Positions 1-11,700 of a stretch of DNA of 64,000 nucleotides are shown here, one piece after another. The stretch spans positions 1-64,000 of the forward strand of contig JANUWF010000002.1 in the NCBI GenBank assembly GCA_026120185.1, given 5' to 3'. The position numbers and the translations under genes were made by a program. The notes beneath the pieces are model-generated. The model saw only the letters and a program-made list of their open reading frames with translations. It was not told the origin of the DNA and ran no database searches. Positions within the stretch are counted from its first letter, which is position 1; each line of letters opens with the position of its first letter. This stretch comes from Voacanga thouarsii (taxonomy: Eukaryota > Streptophyta > Magnoliopsida > Gentianales > Apocynaceae).

Positions 1-1200
1 TTTAATTGTCTCATCAAAATAGATGTTCCAGCTCCTAAAAGTTTGCTTTAGTCTATAAACAGACCTCTTGCGCGCTTGTGCACTTTAGAAGTATGATCCT
101 TAGATGTGAAACACTTTCCAGTTGTGTCATGCATACTCCCTCGGGCTAGATTTCTATTAAGGAAAGTCAGTTTTTATATCCATTTGCCAAAACCTTACGA
201 CAAGTGCTAGGAGTATTCTAATAGATTTTAGCACTACTACAAGTGAAAAAAGTCTTATTGTAGTCAATATCTTATTATTGATGATAACCTTTTCTAACCA
301 GCCTTTGCCTTATAGGTAATGGCTTTACCTGTTCATGCCTTCATGTCGGTTTATTTTTTTGAAACCCTATTTACACCTTATAGAGGTTTCATTTCTCTGA
401 GTAAGACTCAAGCCTAGAAATCCAAAAGCGTGATTGCCTAGTACATGGAAAGTATTTCTAACTTCATGGTTTCGCATCCATTTGTCGAGATTCTAAACTC
501 TTTAGAACTTCCTTTGTAAGTAGTAAGCCCGTCATCTTCATCGAGCAATATGTCATCGTGGTCACTAGTAACGTGAAATTCATTTTAAGTTTAATTTTAC
601 TCCCACACTATCTCCTTTAATGCATGAATTCCTTCTCCAAGGGGACAAACATACTTTGAAACAAACTAACTTTATTTTTCGGAAGGGAGATAGAAAATAA
701 GATATCCTTGTGGCCGATTTTGGACATCCAATAAACAAATACTTATCAGACTTATTTTCAAGTTTGTAGCCGGATTTTATCCTCTTGACATAAGTAGGAT
801 ATCCCCTAAATTCTAAAGTGAGCTAAATTGTGGTCTTTGCCAAAAAATAACTCATAAGAGGTGGTATCAACGGTTTTTGAGTAGAATTATGTTTAAAATA
901 TAACAGTAGTTTCTAGTGCATATCTCCAAAATGATTTGCATAATTCTACAAAAGCTATCATGGTTTGAACCATATCAATAGAGTTCGATTCCTTAACCGA
1001 GATATATCATTATGTTGGGATGTGTGCGAAAACCACAAAGATAATATTTCATTATCTGTTTAATATAACTTTGAAACCTTGGCTTAAGTATTCACCTCCT
1101 CAATCGGATGTTAGAGCTTTAATACTTTTACCAACACTTGTTCACCTTCAACCTCCGAAAGCTCAAAAGCTTCGTGTGAATAAGACGAAGTCGACGTTTA
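1..1200 (-). pseudogene. B' copia pol remnant (integrase to reverse transcriptase)
   Basis: This is a minus-strand Ty1/copia polyprotein fragment, broken throughout and cut by the left window edge. Reading right to left, about 1150-860 gives the integrase core: a degenerate GKSIKAL-type block, GGEYLSQ, then RNRTLL. About 860-560 gives the integrase C-terminal segment that in copia reads FVGYP-x-FYxP. About 540-1 gives the N-terminal half of reverse transcriptase, including an LLALV-WQMDIKT block and SVYRLKQTFRSWN (family form SIYGLKQ). Many stops and frameshifts interrupt it. The same order and very similar motifs occur on the plus strand at 42476-43600 (element B), and the matching leader and 5' LTR lie at 21259-23916. 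I therefore read this as the pol of that element, separated from its leader by G1. The 1200-1362 stretch is unassigned B' sequence. The 3' LTR must lie left of the window. Confidence 0.8.
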
Positions 1201-1362
1201 CAAGAACGTGATCCAGTGGCTTCAAGCATTCTAGTTCAAACGTCTTCTTCAATGCCAATAAGGTCATTCAAACATAGAGGTAAATAGCTTCCATGATGCT
1301 CTGTATATTTTTTTCGTCTGTAAGCATGCTTTTGGTTTCATCATTTTTGCCATTTTCAACCT

Positions 1363-4098
1363 TCACTCGCAAGTCTCATCATCATTCATATAGGCTCCGT
1401 AGAGCCAATCAATTCACTCCATGGCATATCAAGTCCAATAAAACAATTTTAGGGATCAAAAGGTCGTTTTTCAAAAGTCAATCTCATCATGAGAAATCAT
1501 TTTCCAAAATCATGTTGAAATAGGATAAAGAGTTATGTTCACACATCAAAACATGTTTCCAAGAGTATTCGGGTCATTTTCCCCATACTTAATCACCAAA
1601 GTCATTTTCCAAGGGCATTCGGGGTCATTTTACCCATTCCCAATTCCAAAAGACTTCCCAAGGGTATTCAGGTCATCTTACCCTTACCCGATTTGAAAAA
1701 ATATTCACAAGAGTTCCAAAAATGATATTTTAGTTATTTACCAAATACCCAATTTTAAAGGTTTCCATAAAACATTCCAATAAGGACATTTGGATCATTT
1801 TCCAAATACTCGATTCCAAAAGGAACTCATTTCAAGAAATCCAGAATTCAAATCTAAAAAGAGGATTAAATTCAAAGTTTCCAAACACATTTCCATAAAA
1901 TGTTCCAATAAGGGCATTCTAGTCAATTTATGAATACTCGATTCCAAAATTTACCATTTTTTGAAAATCCTAAGTATTTAACCCAAAAAGGACTAAATTC
2001 ACAAACTCATACTTTAATCTTTTGTTAAGGTTTCTAAGCTAATCATGAAGTTCATTCTAGCCCAAAATGGCAGAAAACAAATCTTACTCAGATATACCTT
2101 AAACATATTCAGGGATTTCCAAAATGGCATATAACATAGAATTTCATTGAAAAACAAAGAACACTAGCTTTAGAAAGAGTTTTAGAAATCCAAGGGACTC
2201 ACCTCGTGTCCTAAGTACTCTTCCTGTTCACGGCAATTTAGTCACCATTTCAACCATTTTTGACGTTCCATTAACCGTTTACTGCTAAACCTACACTAAA
2301 TATCGTTTTTGGGTCAATTCATATTTGGCCGATAAATAGCCGACGGTTAGCTGACGTCCAACCGATGTTTAGCCGATGGTTAGCCGTTGGGGTCGACGGT
2401 TAAGGAAAACGTTTAACTTTCATTAACATCGTTTTTTTGTTGTTTGTTCGTTTCTTTCGTTTTTATTTTTCCACATCCTTTCTCCCTTGATATACAATGG
2501 ATTCACTTCATATTCCCCTTAATTTCACCCAAAATCACACAATTAATCAGCCTTAGGTTCATCTATTTTCTAAGCAAAATTCTGAAATTTTGCTGCTTTG
2601 AGACATGATTTTGTTTTGAACATAACTTTCAATCTGTAAATCTGATTTGGCTGTATGATATACCAAAACAACCGTAAGACTCTTAAATTTAATTTAGATT
2701 AGCCCTTTTTAGAGTTCTAGTCCCTGTTACTCGTTACTGGGCAAAAACAGCCCATGTAGTTTTCTAGTTTTTTGTCCATTTTCACAAAACAAGTTCACCT
2801 ACTTGTGCTTCTTGATTCATAGCACCTATATAAACCTTAGTTCACTTCATTTTCCTCCAAACAACCTTAATTCTTCCAGTTTTCAGGTTCAATAAAACCA
2901 CTAAGTTCTTATGCAAATAATATAATTAACATCAACGTTAAAAAACAATCATAATACATTTTCTTTAACGTTTAACTCCGTTTTAATCCCAACTCTACCA
3001 TCTTTCTTCTCAATCATGAACCCCCCCCCCCCCCTTTAAATCACCATTCAATTACCTTTATTCACCATACAAAATATAGCCTATGAATCCTTCATCCAAC
3101 TGGTAAACACACTTGCACACACAAAGTCTCACATAGTACACAATAATTATTTTAATCATCACAAATCTCATGTTTTCATGGTATAATTCATATCAAAACG
3201 ATCACTGTAATAAAATCTACTACTTTAATTCTTGAAGAATCGGACTTTACCTTGTGTATAGGATATTTTGGCTTGATCTTGCTCCAAGCACACCAAGAAA
3301 TACACACACTTTATTTTTTCTTGATTTTTCCTTTCATTTTCTTCCATATTTCTTCCTTCCTTCTTCTTTTATGGTCTTGGCCAATTTCTCCCCTAAATCC
3401 ACCACCATTCTTGGTCAAAATAATGACCAATAAGATTTTTCTCAATTAAATGAATGGTGGCTACTTTACACGTGTTGCGATCTCGTTCTTTTCGCATTTT
3501 CCTTAATTATTTTGCAAAGCTTATTTAAGAAGTCTTGCACTCATGAATATTTCATGCATCCTCTTATTATTTGACACTTTTCCTTGGACACCAATCACAA
3601 GAAGCCACACATCCCATTTTCAACCGCATTTTCCTATTTTCTTTAGAAATGACCAAAATCAGGTCCGTGACGGGAAAATATTTTATTTCACTATTCACCT
3701 CCAAAAATTCCACTGATTCCATTGATAATACTTAAATTCTTCAATTCGTTCTCTACTTGGTCAAATTTGTGGTCAAATTCACAGGCACGGTTAAAATGAC
3801 GAAAATGCCCCCGATAGCTCGAGTAGTAGAATTCACACCAAAACGTGCGTTTCATCGTACTGATCAATTTCTCTTTTCAAAATACCTTAAAATCCTTATT
3901 TCGTTACTAATAATAGCCTTTCAAAAATTTAGGGTTCGAGTAGACAAATCCAATAATTACATCCAAGTCCTGACAAAATTTTATTTCACCAAAGTATTCG
4001 TCTTATTACACCGATCAACTTTTGTTCTGATAATCAATACAAATTCTCATCCTATTAGAAATTGTAGCCAATCGAAAGTAAAAAGGTGAGGTGCTACG
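1363..4098 (-). repeat. G1 gypsy 3' LTR, truncated at its 3' end
   Basis: The segment is repeated with scattered substitutions at 18515-21258. In element orientation it starts at 4098, where GGTGAGGTGCTACG on the plus strand is a mutated form of the GGTGGGGTGTTACA seen at 21258. It carries a run of 15 C at 3021-3035, matched by 13 C at the same place in the other LTR. Homology stops abruptly at 1363 although the other LTR probably continues about 730 bp more. This copy therefore appears truncated by a deletion. The open frames inside (for example around 3757-4089) have no recognisable domain. I see nothing else in this stretch. Confidence 0.85.
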
Positions 4099-4112
4099 TT
4101 CTCCCCTCCTTA
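4099..4112 (-). other. G1 polypurine tract
   Basis: On the minus strand AAGGAGGGGAGAA lies directly upstream of the LTR start and just after the end of pol. This is the position and composition expected of the plus-strand primer for reverse transcription. Confidence 0.75.
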
Positions 4113-5553
4113 CAAAAATTTCATCCTCGAAATTTAGCTTACACTTGGAATAGTTCTGGGTATTTCTTCAGCATCTTTGTCTCCGTCTCCCAAGTTGCAT
4201 TTTACACTGGATGATGGCTCCACAACACTTTTACAAGTGGGATTTTCTTATTCCACAGTTCTTTTACAGTGTACTCTAAGATCTTAATAGGCTTTTCCTC
4301 ATACTTCAAGTTTAGAGTCATCTCAATGGGTTCTTCATTTAAGATGTGGGTAGGATCAGCCATATATTTCCGAAGTTGGGAGACATGGAATACGTCTTGA
4401 ATTCCTTAAAGCTCTATGGGTAACTTCAGCCAGTAGGCTACTTTCCCAATCTTCTTGACAATGGGGAATGGTCCTACGTACCTAGGTGCCAATTTCTTCT
4501 CTTATCCATTAATCCCCATTTGTCGTTGTGGAGTCAACTTCAAGAATACATACTCCCCTTCAACAAATTCCAAATCTCTTCTACATTGATCCGTGTAACT
4601 TTTCTGTCTACTCTACACTGCCTTCAACTTAGTTTTAATTAGCTTCACGGCCTACTGAACCTTTTCGAGATCAAAAGCATCTTGTTCACCTGTTTTCCAT
4701 CCTAAACTTTCCCAACATAACGGGGACTCCCATGTCCTTCCATATAAAGCTTCAAACGGGGCCATTCCAATAGTTAATTGATAACTGTTGTTGTAGGCAA
4801 ATTTTGCATATTCTAAATTATCAATCCACTTGGTTCCAAAATCTAGAGCACAAGCCCACAACATATCTTCTAAAATCTTGTTTACTCGTTCAGTTTGTCC
4901 ATCCATTTGTAGGTGCACCTGTACTGAACTTTAAGGTTGTCCCATATTTCTGTTGCAACTTAGTCTAAAACTTTGAAGAAAATCTGGGATCTCGATCCGA
5001 TACAATGCTAGAAGGTACTCTGTGGAGTCTGCTTACTTCCTCCATATAAATTTTGCTCAACTTCTCTAAAGAATTCTGTTAATTGATAGGGATGACATGA
5101 GCGGACTTAGTCAGCTGATCCACTATTACCCATATGGTATCTCACTGTCCTACCACCATAGGCAATCCTGTAATGAAATCCATAGTTATTTTATCCCATT
5201 TCCATGACGGAGTTGGTAATGGCTGCAATAATACTCCAGGCCATTGCTGATTGGCTTTCACTTGTTGATAAGTTAAGCATTGGGCTACAAAATCTGAGGC
5301 ATCTACATACCAATCCACCAATAATGTCGTTTAAAGTCCTGATACATTTTTACAGTTCCTGGATGGATAATATACTACTTCGATATGCTTCTATTAAAAT
5401 GTCTTACCTTATCGTAGACTACTTTGAGATACAATACCGATTTCAGTAATAAATGATTCCACCAATGTCCCTTCGAAACTCATCTCTTCCTTTATTTACC
5501 TCTTTTTGCACCAACCTCTGTAACTATTCATCTTTATCTTGCTCTGCCTTCAA
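4113..5553 (-). pseudogene. G1 gypsy integrase with C-terminal chromodomain
   Basis: This is a minus-strand remnant of Ty3/gypsy integrase. Reading right to left, the first catalytic Asp region is [15 protein letters not shown] near 5200, followed by WVIVDQLTKSAHV near 5110. The conserved GQTERVNKILEDMLWACALD block and WIDN-YNNSYQ-MAPFEALYGR follow at 4918-4730. The end (about 4410-4130) reads VFHVSQLRKY, then KPIKILEYTVKEL and IPLVKVLW, then KKYPELF. That arrangement is the chromodomain tail typical of Tekay/Del chromoviruses, which is thought to steer insertion to marked heterochromatin. Stops and frameshifts lie between 4920 and 5550 and near 4210, so no integrase can be made. The similar G2 fragment at 53653-54464 helps confirm the call. 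Confidence 0.88.
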
Positions 5554-6138
5554 CTACTGTAGGAAGGTAGGTTGAATGGAAATATTATTCAGCCTTATTT
5601 CTCCATCTACAGCAAATGTTTCTAATTCCAGAATTTGTAACATCCGAAGAGCTGATAAATTCGCTTTCCCACTAAAGGCATCCACTACGGTGTTTGCCTT
5701 CCCAGGATGATACTTGATTGGATACCGAAATTCTTCCAAGAACTCCATCCACCAACGTTGTCTCATATTCAAATCTTTCTAAGTAAAAACATACTTCAAA
5801 CTTTTGTGACCGGTGAAAACTTCAAACTTAGCTCCATACAAATAATGCCTCCACTTCTTAAGAGAAAATACAATAGCTGCCAACTCTAGGTCATGCGTAG
5901 GATAATTCTCCTCATGGGGTTTCAATTTCCTAGAGATATAGGCTATCACCTTTCTCCTCGGCATCAATACTCCTCCCAATCCTTCTTTTGATGCATCCGT
6001 ATACACCTCATAAGGTTTATCCATCTTTGGCAGTGCTAAAACAGGAGCAGTGGTTAACTTCTTTTTCAGTTCCTGAAAACTTTTCTCACACTTTTTAGTC
6101 CACACATAAGGGACTTTCTTTTGGGTAAGTCGAGTCAA
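5554..6138 (-). pseudogene. G1 gypsy RNase H domain
   Basis: Two minus-strand frames cover the gypsy RNase H. The first (6138-5779) has the entry block [32 protein letters not shown] with the first catalytic Asp, and [19 protein letters not shown] with the Glu/Asp region. It ends in FTGHKSLKY, where the family normally has DHKSLKY, so a key acidic residue is Gly here. The second frame (5772-5554) carries NMRQRWWMEFLEEF and YHPGKANTVVDA, the C-terminal end of the domain. A stop separates the two frames. RNase H would degrade the RNA strand during reverse transcription. Confidence 0.9.
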
Positions 6139-7194
6139 AGGTGTGGCTATCTTAGAGAATCCCTCAATATATCTCTAATAATACCCTGCTAATCCCAAGA
6201 AACTTTGAATCAATTGGAGTCTTGGGACGTTTCCAATTTGTCACTGCCTCGACTTTTGCAGGATCTACTATAATCCCATCCTTGGATATTACATGTCCCA
6301 AGAATGCTACTTCCTGCAACTAAAACTCACCTTGACTGAATTTTGCATACAATCTATCCTTTCTTAATCTTCCCAATACTTTTCGAAGGTGCTGTTCATG
6401 TTTTTAGGGATCTTTAGAGTACACCAGAATGTCGTCTATGAATATAACCACAAAATCATCTAAGTACGGCCGGAATGTTTGGTGCATCAAGTCCATAAAA
6501 ACAGCAGAGGCAATAGTAGCACCAAAGGGCGTCACTACAAACTCAAAATGCCCATATCGAGTGTTAAATGCAATTTTTGGTATATCTTCTTCCCAAATAT
6601 GGACTTGGTAATAGCCTTGCCTCAAGTCTAATTGTGAATAATATCCAGCCCCCTACAGCTAGTCAAATAACTCATCAACCATGGGCAATGGATACTTATT
6701 TTTTATCGTCACTGCATTTAACCCTTGAGAATCTATACACATTCGTAATGCCCCATCTTTCTTCTTGACAAACAATATAGGTGCTCCCCATGGTGAAGTA
6801 CTTGGTCGGATAAACCCTGTCTCTATTAACTCCTGTAGTTGTTTCTTGAGCTCCTATAATTTTGTAGGTGCCATTCTATAAGGAGTCCTTGAAACAAGTT
6901 CTGCTGATCGCACTAGGTCAATGGAAAACTCTACTTCTCTCTTCTGCGGTAACTCCTTCAATTCCACTGGAAAAATATCTAAATATTCATTTACAATAGG
7001 CATATCTTCAGGCTTCTTAACCTCTCCTGGCTTATTAATTACATAAGCCAAGTATCTTGTGCACCATTTCCTAATCATCTTCTGAGCCTTGAGCCTCGAA
7101 ATAAAAGCATTATTTTTCCTTCCAGCCTCACCTATAAATTCCAATATAGGTTTCCCAGGCTGATAGAAACGCACTACCTTATGTCTACAGTCAA
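6139..7194 (-). pseudogene. G1 gypsy reverse transcriptase
   Basis: This is a minus-strand reverse transcriptase broken into pieces. The N-terminal linker frame (7174-6854) ends in REVEFSIDLV and SRTPYRMAPTKL. A stretch with stops follows (about 6850-6630) that reads [15 protein letters not shown] and [13 protein letters not shown]. The next frame (6625-6404) has [31 protein letters not shown] and the catalytic [12 protein letters not shown], the gypsy form of the YxDD motif. The rest (6403-6139) reads LGHVIS-DGI-VDPAKVEAV and carries stops. Order and spacing match Ty3/gypsy pol of the Tekay/Del type. The domain lies between protease and RNase H as expected. Confidence 0.9.
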
Positions 7195-7560
7195 CTTGAG
7201 CATGATGTTAGGATAGCCTATCCATGCCCAAGATAGCATCATAATCTCTATAGGCAAACATATCAAATCTCCTTCTAATAATTCATCTCCTACCAAAATC
7301 TTACAATCTCAATGTATTTTCTCACTATTCATTTGTTTTTCCAATAGAGTACTGACAATCATTTCATATGAAATTTCTTCCCCTTTTATCCCCATAGAAT
7401 CAAGAAATGAATTGGCAATAAAGAAATGCGTGGAACTAGGATCTACAAATACTTTTGTAGTATGATAAAAAATAAAGAGCGTACCTTCTACCACTGCAGC
7501 CTAATTGTCTGTCTTCTATAATACCACTACCCGAGCATTTACTTGTGGTTTAGGAGGTTA
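7195..7560 (-). pseudogene. G1 gypsy aspartic protease
   Basis: The minus-strand frame 7494-7309 reads VEGTLFIFYHTTKVFVDPSS and then THFFIANSFLDSMG. In Tekay-like elements the active site is DxGSTHSF, so here the Gly is Ser (DPSSTHFF). The frame continues into degenerate sequence before the reverse transcriptase linker. The protease would cut the Gag-Pol precursor. It lies between the zinc knuckle of gag and reverse transcriptase, as in all gypsy elements. Loss of the active-site Gly and nearby stops make it non-functional. Confidence 0.75.
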
Positions 7561-8310
7561 ATTCTGGAGGTAGAAGCTTGCCCTGGGTTTCCTCTTCTGA
7601 ATCCTGACCTTTATCCTTGGTTGTTATTTCCAAGTTGACTCCATCCTCCCATTCTCCGTGTGTGAGGGCATTAAAAGCTCTTGTGGCCTAACTCTCCACA
7701 ATTGAAGCATTTAAAGGACAACGGTCCTCCAACCGGAACAATCAGGCCTCATTTCCTTTGCATCTTTCCTTTCTTTTACCATCTGGACCCTCCAGGTCTC
7801 TTCTGATTCACACTTCAAAATCTGCCTCAGTTCCTCTCACCTGCCTGTTCAATATCAGCCATTTCCATTCTAGAGGCCATCTTTACTGCAGCATTGTAAC
7901 TGGTGGGAGCTATACTAGCTATTACTCTCTTCAACTCTTGCCGTAAGCTCTTCACAAAACGTCTAACCCTATCCACTTCTAAATAGATTAATAGTGCGCA
8001 ATATTTTGATAGTCTAGTAAATGCAGCAGCATATTGTGCGATCGTATAACCTCCTTGCTGAAAAGCTTGAAATTTATCTGCCTTTCTTTCTACTACCTAA
8101 ATGGGAATAAACTCCTTCTTAAAACTATCCTTAAAATCTGCCTACTCCAATTCTCTTTAATTCATCCTTAAAATCTTTTCCATCTGTTCCATCTAATTCT
8201 CTGACTCCAATTCTGAATCAGGTTACTCTTGAAATTGTGGAGGGTGAAATTTTACAAAGCGCTCAAGGGTTCGATCTGATTTGACTTCATTTTGCTGACT
8301 TTTCTTACTC
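7561..8310 (-). pseudogene. G1 gypsy gag, C-terminal part with zinc knuckle
   Basis: This minus-strand remnant continues the gag that starts at 17757; the two parts were separated by insertion of A3. Reading from 8310 leftwards: TLERFVKFHPPQF, KKEFIPI, QGGYTIAQYAAAFTRLSKY, FVKSLRQELKRVIASIAPTS and KMASRMEMADI. These match the retrotransposon gag domain. Near 7690 lies CFNCGELGHKSF*C, a CCHC zinc knuckle (C-x2-C-x4-H-x4-C) with an in-frame stop. Several further stops interrupt the frame. Gag would form the virus-like particle around the element RNA. Confidence 0.82.
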
Positions 8311-8315
8311 ATACC
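8311..8315. repeat. A3 target site duplication, left copy
   Basis: ATACC abuts the left end of A3 and is repeated exactly at 17548-17552, immediately after its right end. A five-base duplication is the mark of an LTR-element integrase. It proves that A3 entered G1 gag as one unit. Confidence 0.9.
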
Positions 8316-10136
8316 TAAAGGCACGGAAACCGAAAAAACACAAGGCACGTAGTGGAAGCGAACATAAAAAAACTAGAAAAACAAGAACAGAGATTCTGGG
8401 GCAGGGCTGGTGCCGGCTCCGGCAGCCCTAGCCAGTGCCGGTTGCGCCCTGTCCGAATCCCGAGGTTTTAAAAATTTTACATCTCCTTCTGGTTTTCAAA
8501 AGTGGTTGGACCAAAAAGTGCGCAACCGGGGTAGGTGTGCTGGTGGAAGCCTCTGGTGCGATTCTTGCACGCCTCCTACTCTGTCTTTGCATATATGTGG
8601 ATGCCGAACTCTCAGTCTTCCTGTATATGGCCTGCCAAACTACCGTTTGGTGAACAACTAATAGGCTAGGGAATTTTTCTAGAAAGAGAGAGAGAAAGTG
8701 AGATGCCTAGCCTTTCACAGAGAAGAAACCGTCTCTTAGATTGTGCATTCTCTCACAACCATGTTGTTTCCAATCCTCCTGTTTAACCTAAATAAAACCC
8801 TAGGTTAAATTAGACTGGGCCATTGGACTCTTAGTTTAACCTTTTGGGCTTAATTAATTGTTCTAGTTAGAACCAACTTAATGGCCCAACAAATAATTAA
8901 TTTTTTCAGCCCAAATAAACCAATCTAATTAAATAAGCCTAAATCAGTTTAGTCCCAAGTTAATCCCTAATTATTCAAACTGGGCCAAAGCCTTGAATAA
9001 TTAATTAACCCACTAAACTAATGTAATTAATTCTCTCTCTCCATGGACCTTTATTTTATTCTAGCCCAATAATTAAATCAAGCTACTTAAAAAAAATAAA
9101 ATCCATTTAATTTAATTTAATTCCTTAGCCCGTATTTAATTAGGACTCACGGTCTATATTGGAGACCAAAAGACATACCGCCTTAGCTACTAAAATGACC
9201 AAAATACCCTTGTCATATAAATAGCTGTATTTTGCATTTTAAATATTTCCTGATATCACCATAAAGAAATATTGACCCCAAAGATAGTGTTGCGTTAACA
9301 AAGTCTCCGACCTACAAGTGTAATAACTAAAATATCCTTATATACATCGCCGTACATTCAGAGAAGAAGAAATGTACTAACACCTCTCTAAATGACATCT
9401 ACTATCCTTAGGCCTCTAGTCCAATGATTCACGACTTCCTGGATTATTTTCGCATTCCAAGGGAGCTACCCTGAAGCAAACATCCAAGTCATGTTTCCCA
9501 GGGCCCTGGATATTTAGATTATTCAAACAACCACAAGGGGCGATATAGTATAGAAACTATCTTGTACAAGTTTGTCTTAAATAACTAGTCACACATACCC
9601 AACATGTAAGTATATTGGCCCTACGATAAAACCTCAACTATAGCATATCAAAGAATATGCTCCTAGCTTCGTCAGACTACCAACTCATACTCAAGTCATA
9701 GAGTACTAGTCCACGCTGTAGCGGTAGAAGTCTAGGTTTCTACAATATAGTACTTTTAGAAACCACTACTACAGGTTCTGTTCTACATATTCGAAATATA
9801 CTTATGTCATGAAGTGAGTGGACTACTCACTGGCTAAATGTAAGACATTCCCTATTTAGAATTCACAACATAATAACCTAGATATGATGAGATTCCCATT
9901 CTCATCGATCGGTTAACAACAAAAGTTTATGTGTTAAGTAACCCGTGATCTATACCTTACTGTGAAAGACCTCCATTTACATGGACCACTTACCTAACCA
10001 CAATAGGTCTTTTCCAAACGTAATTGTGCATAGATAAAATTGTAAATTCACAAATAATTTCTGAAAATAAATTCTTTTATTAAAACATTTGATATTTACA
10101 TCAGAAACCTAGTCTAAGAGGGCATACATCCCAACA
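8316..10136 (-). repeat. A3 3' LTR
   Basis: This is the direct repeat of 15725-17547. In element orientation it starts TGTTGGGATG at 10136 and ends at 8316, where the terminal TA on the plus strand replaces the TG of the sister LTR. It contains a GC-rich inverted-repeat islet at about 8405-8455 (GCCGGCTCCGGC, then GCCAGTGCCGG), a purine-rich stretch near 8680 and no coding sequence. A solo LTR of the same subfamily is at 27544-29350. Confidence 0.92.
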
Positions 10137-10150
10137 ATCTCCTACTTGCA
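10137..10150 (-). other. A3 polypurine tract
   Basis: The minus strand reads TGCAAGTAGGAGAT directly before the LTR start. It is the decayed form of the GTGCAAGTGGGAGAT motif seen intact in A2 at 51853-51867. Confidence 0.8.
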
Positions 10151-10159
10151 CTCTAAGAC

Positions 10160-10720
10160 TAAGTAAGTCTGTAGGTGCCCACCCCTATGGTGTCTAGGTG
10201 TATCTTAAAGACTCTCTCAGCCAAAGACTTGGTGAATGGATCAGCTAGATTGTTCTCGGAGGCAATCTATACCACCACGACTTCTCGTCTCTGGATGAAA
10301 TCCCAGATCAGGTGGTATTTCCTCTCGATGTACTTCCCCTTCTTGTGGTTCCAAGGTTCTTTTGATTGTGATACTGCTCCAGTATTGTCGCAATACATCA
10401 CAATCGGCCTGTCCATGTGTGGCATGACTCCAAGTTCTGAAAGGAACTTTCGGAGCCAGACAGCTTCCTTGGATGCCTCCGAAGGTGCCACATACTCAGC
10501 TTCCATGGTTGAGTCAGCAATACAAGATTACTTGATACTCCTCCATGAAATAGCTCCTCCAAACAAGGTGAAGACATATCCACTAGTAGATTTTCTCTCA
10601 TCCTTATCCGCCTGGAAGTCTGAGTCTGTGTATCCTGTAGGAACCAAGTCATCAGCCCAGTAAATCAGCATATAATCTTTCGTTCCCTTGAGGTACTTGA
10701 GCATATGCTTTACAGCTTGC
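10160..10720 (-). pseudogene. A3 copia RNase H
   Basis: The minus-strand RNase H of a copia polyprotein forms the C-terminal end of pol. A frame at 10506-10267 reads MEAEYVAPSEASKEAVWLRK, then MYCDNTGAVSQSKEP and HLIWDFI. These contain the Glu of EAEY and the Asp of YCDN that form the RNase H active site. An overlapping upstream piece (about 10650-10510) carries the SWKS-type end of the preceding block in another frame. The stretch down to 10160 matches the family tail (DxLAKxL). It follows reverse transcriptase without a spacer. The long plus-strand frame over the same bases (10175-10663) is its antisense shadow. Confidence 0.85.
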
Positions 10721-11700
10721 CAATGAACCTCCCCAGGGTTTGACTAATATCTGCTAACCAAGCCTACGACAAAGCAAATATCTGGCCTAGTACACAACAT
10801 GGCATACATGAGACTTCACACAACCGAAGCGAAGGGAATCCTACTCATTCTGTCCTTTTCTTCTTAAGACTTAGGACAGTCCCTTAAAGAAAGTAACAAC
10901 CCATATCTACAAGAATTAGAACTTCCTTGCATGAGTCCATGCTGTACCTGGCCAGCATCTTGTCAATGTATGCCACTTGGGATAATCCTAACATTCTCTG
11001 CTTCCTATTTCTAAGAAGTCTAATCTCGAGAATGTAGCTGGCTTCTCCCAAGTCCTTCATACTAAATTGACTAAATAGCCAAACCATTGTAGATGACAAT
11101 GACCCTACATTATTTCCAGTGAGTAGAATGTCATCCACATACAAGACAAGAAAAACCACATTAATGCCTTCAAGTTTCCTGTACACGCATGGTTCATCTT
11201 CGTTTTGAGTAAAATCATAAAACTTTACAGTCTCATTAAAATGAATGTTCTATGCCCTTGATGCCTGCTTAAGTCCATAAATGGACTTCTTAAGCTTGCA
11301 AACCATATACTCTTGGCATTTAGCAATAAAGCCATCTGGTTGGGACATATAGATGTTTTCACTAAGATGGCCTTTTAAAAATGTCATCTTGACATCCATT
11401 TGCCATATCTCGTAGTCATAATGACATGCGATGGCAAGGAGGATACAGATGGACTTAAGCATGGCTACTAGGAAAAGGTTTCCTTATAGTCGATTCCCTC
11501 TTTCTGAATATACCCTTTCACCACAAGCCTAGCTTTGAAGGTTTCCACATTCCCATCTACTCCCCTCTTTCTCTTGTATACCCACTTACACCCTATGGGT
11601 GTTATCCCTTCAGCTGAAGCTACAAGATCCCAAACCTGATTAAGATACATAGACTCAATCTTGGTTTTCATTGCTTCATTCCACAGATTTGCAGTGGCAT
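10721..11700 (-). pseudogene. A3 copia reverse transcriptase
   Basis: Three minus-strand frames cover the copia reverse transcriptase. Frame 11671-11468 has [33 protein letters not shown] and IDYKETFS. Frame 11462-11250 has MLKSICILLAIACHYDYEIW, QMDVKMTFLKGHLSENIYMS, QPDGF and SIYGLKQASRA. Frame 11186-10884 has the catalytic LYVDDILLTGN, FSMKDLGEASYILEI and RMLGLSQVAYIDKMLARYSM. The YVDD motif itself is intact. Stops or frameshifts at about 11465, 11220 and 10880 separate the pieces, and the 10880-10721 stretch reads as a degenerate TRPDI-x-VGxxSRYQ block. Confidence 0.92.

Noticed and set aside
3021..3035. Poly-C run as a special site
   Set aside because: It is simply shared by the two G1 LTRs (15 C here, 13 C at 20163-20175) and therefore inherited. 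Homopolymer length change needs no further explanation.
9210..9230. TATAAATAG on the strand opposite to A-family transcription in the A3 and A4 LTRs
   Set aside because: The sequence is part of a near-palindrome (CTATTTATATAG in A1), so the sense strand can supply the TATA element. There is no sign of an antisense transcript in sequence alone.
10175..10663. Longest plus-strand frame in this part (162 codons)
   Set aside because: It lies exactly antisense to the A3 RNase H domain, whose EAEY and YCDN motifs are on the minus strand. The frame is a by-product of codon bias on the other strand.
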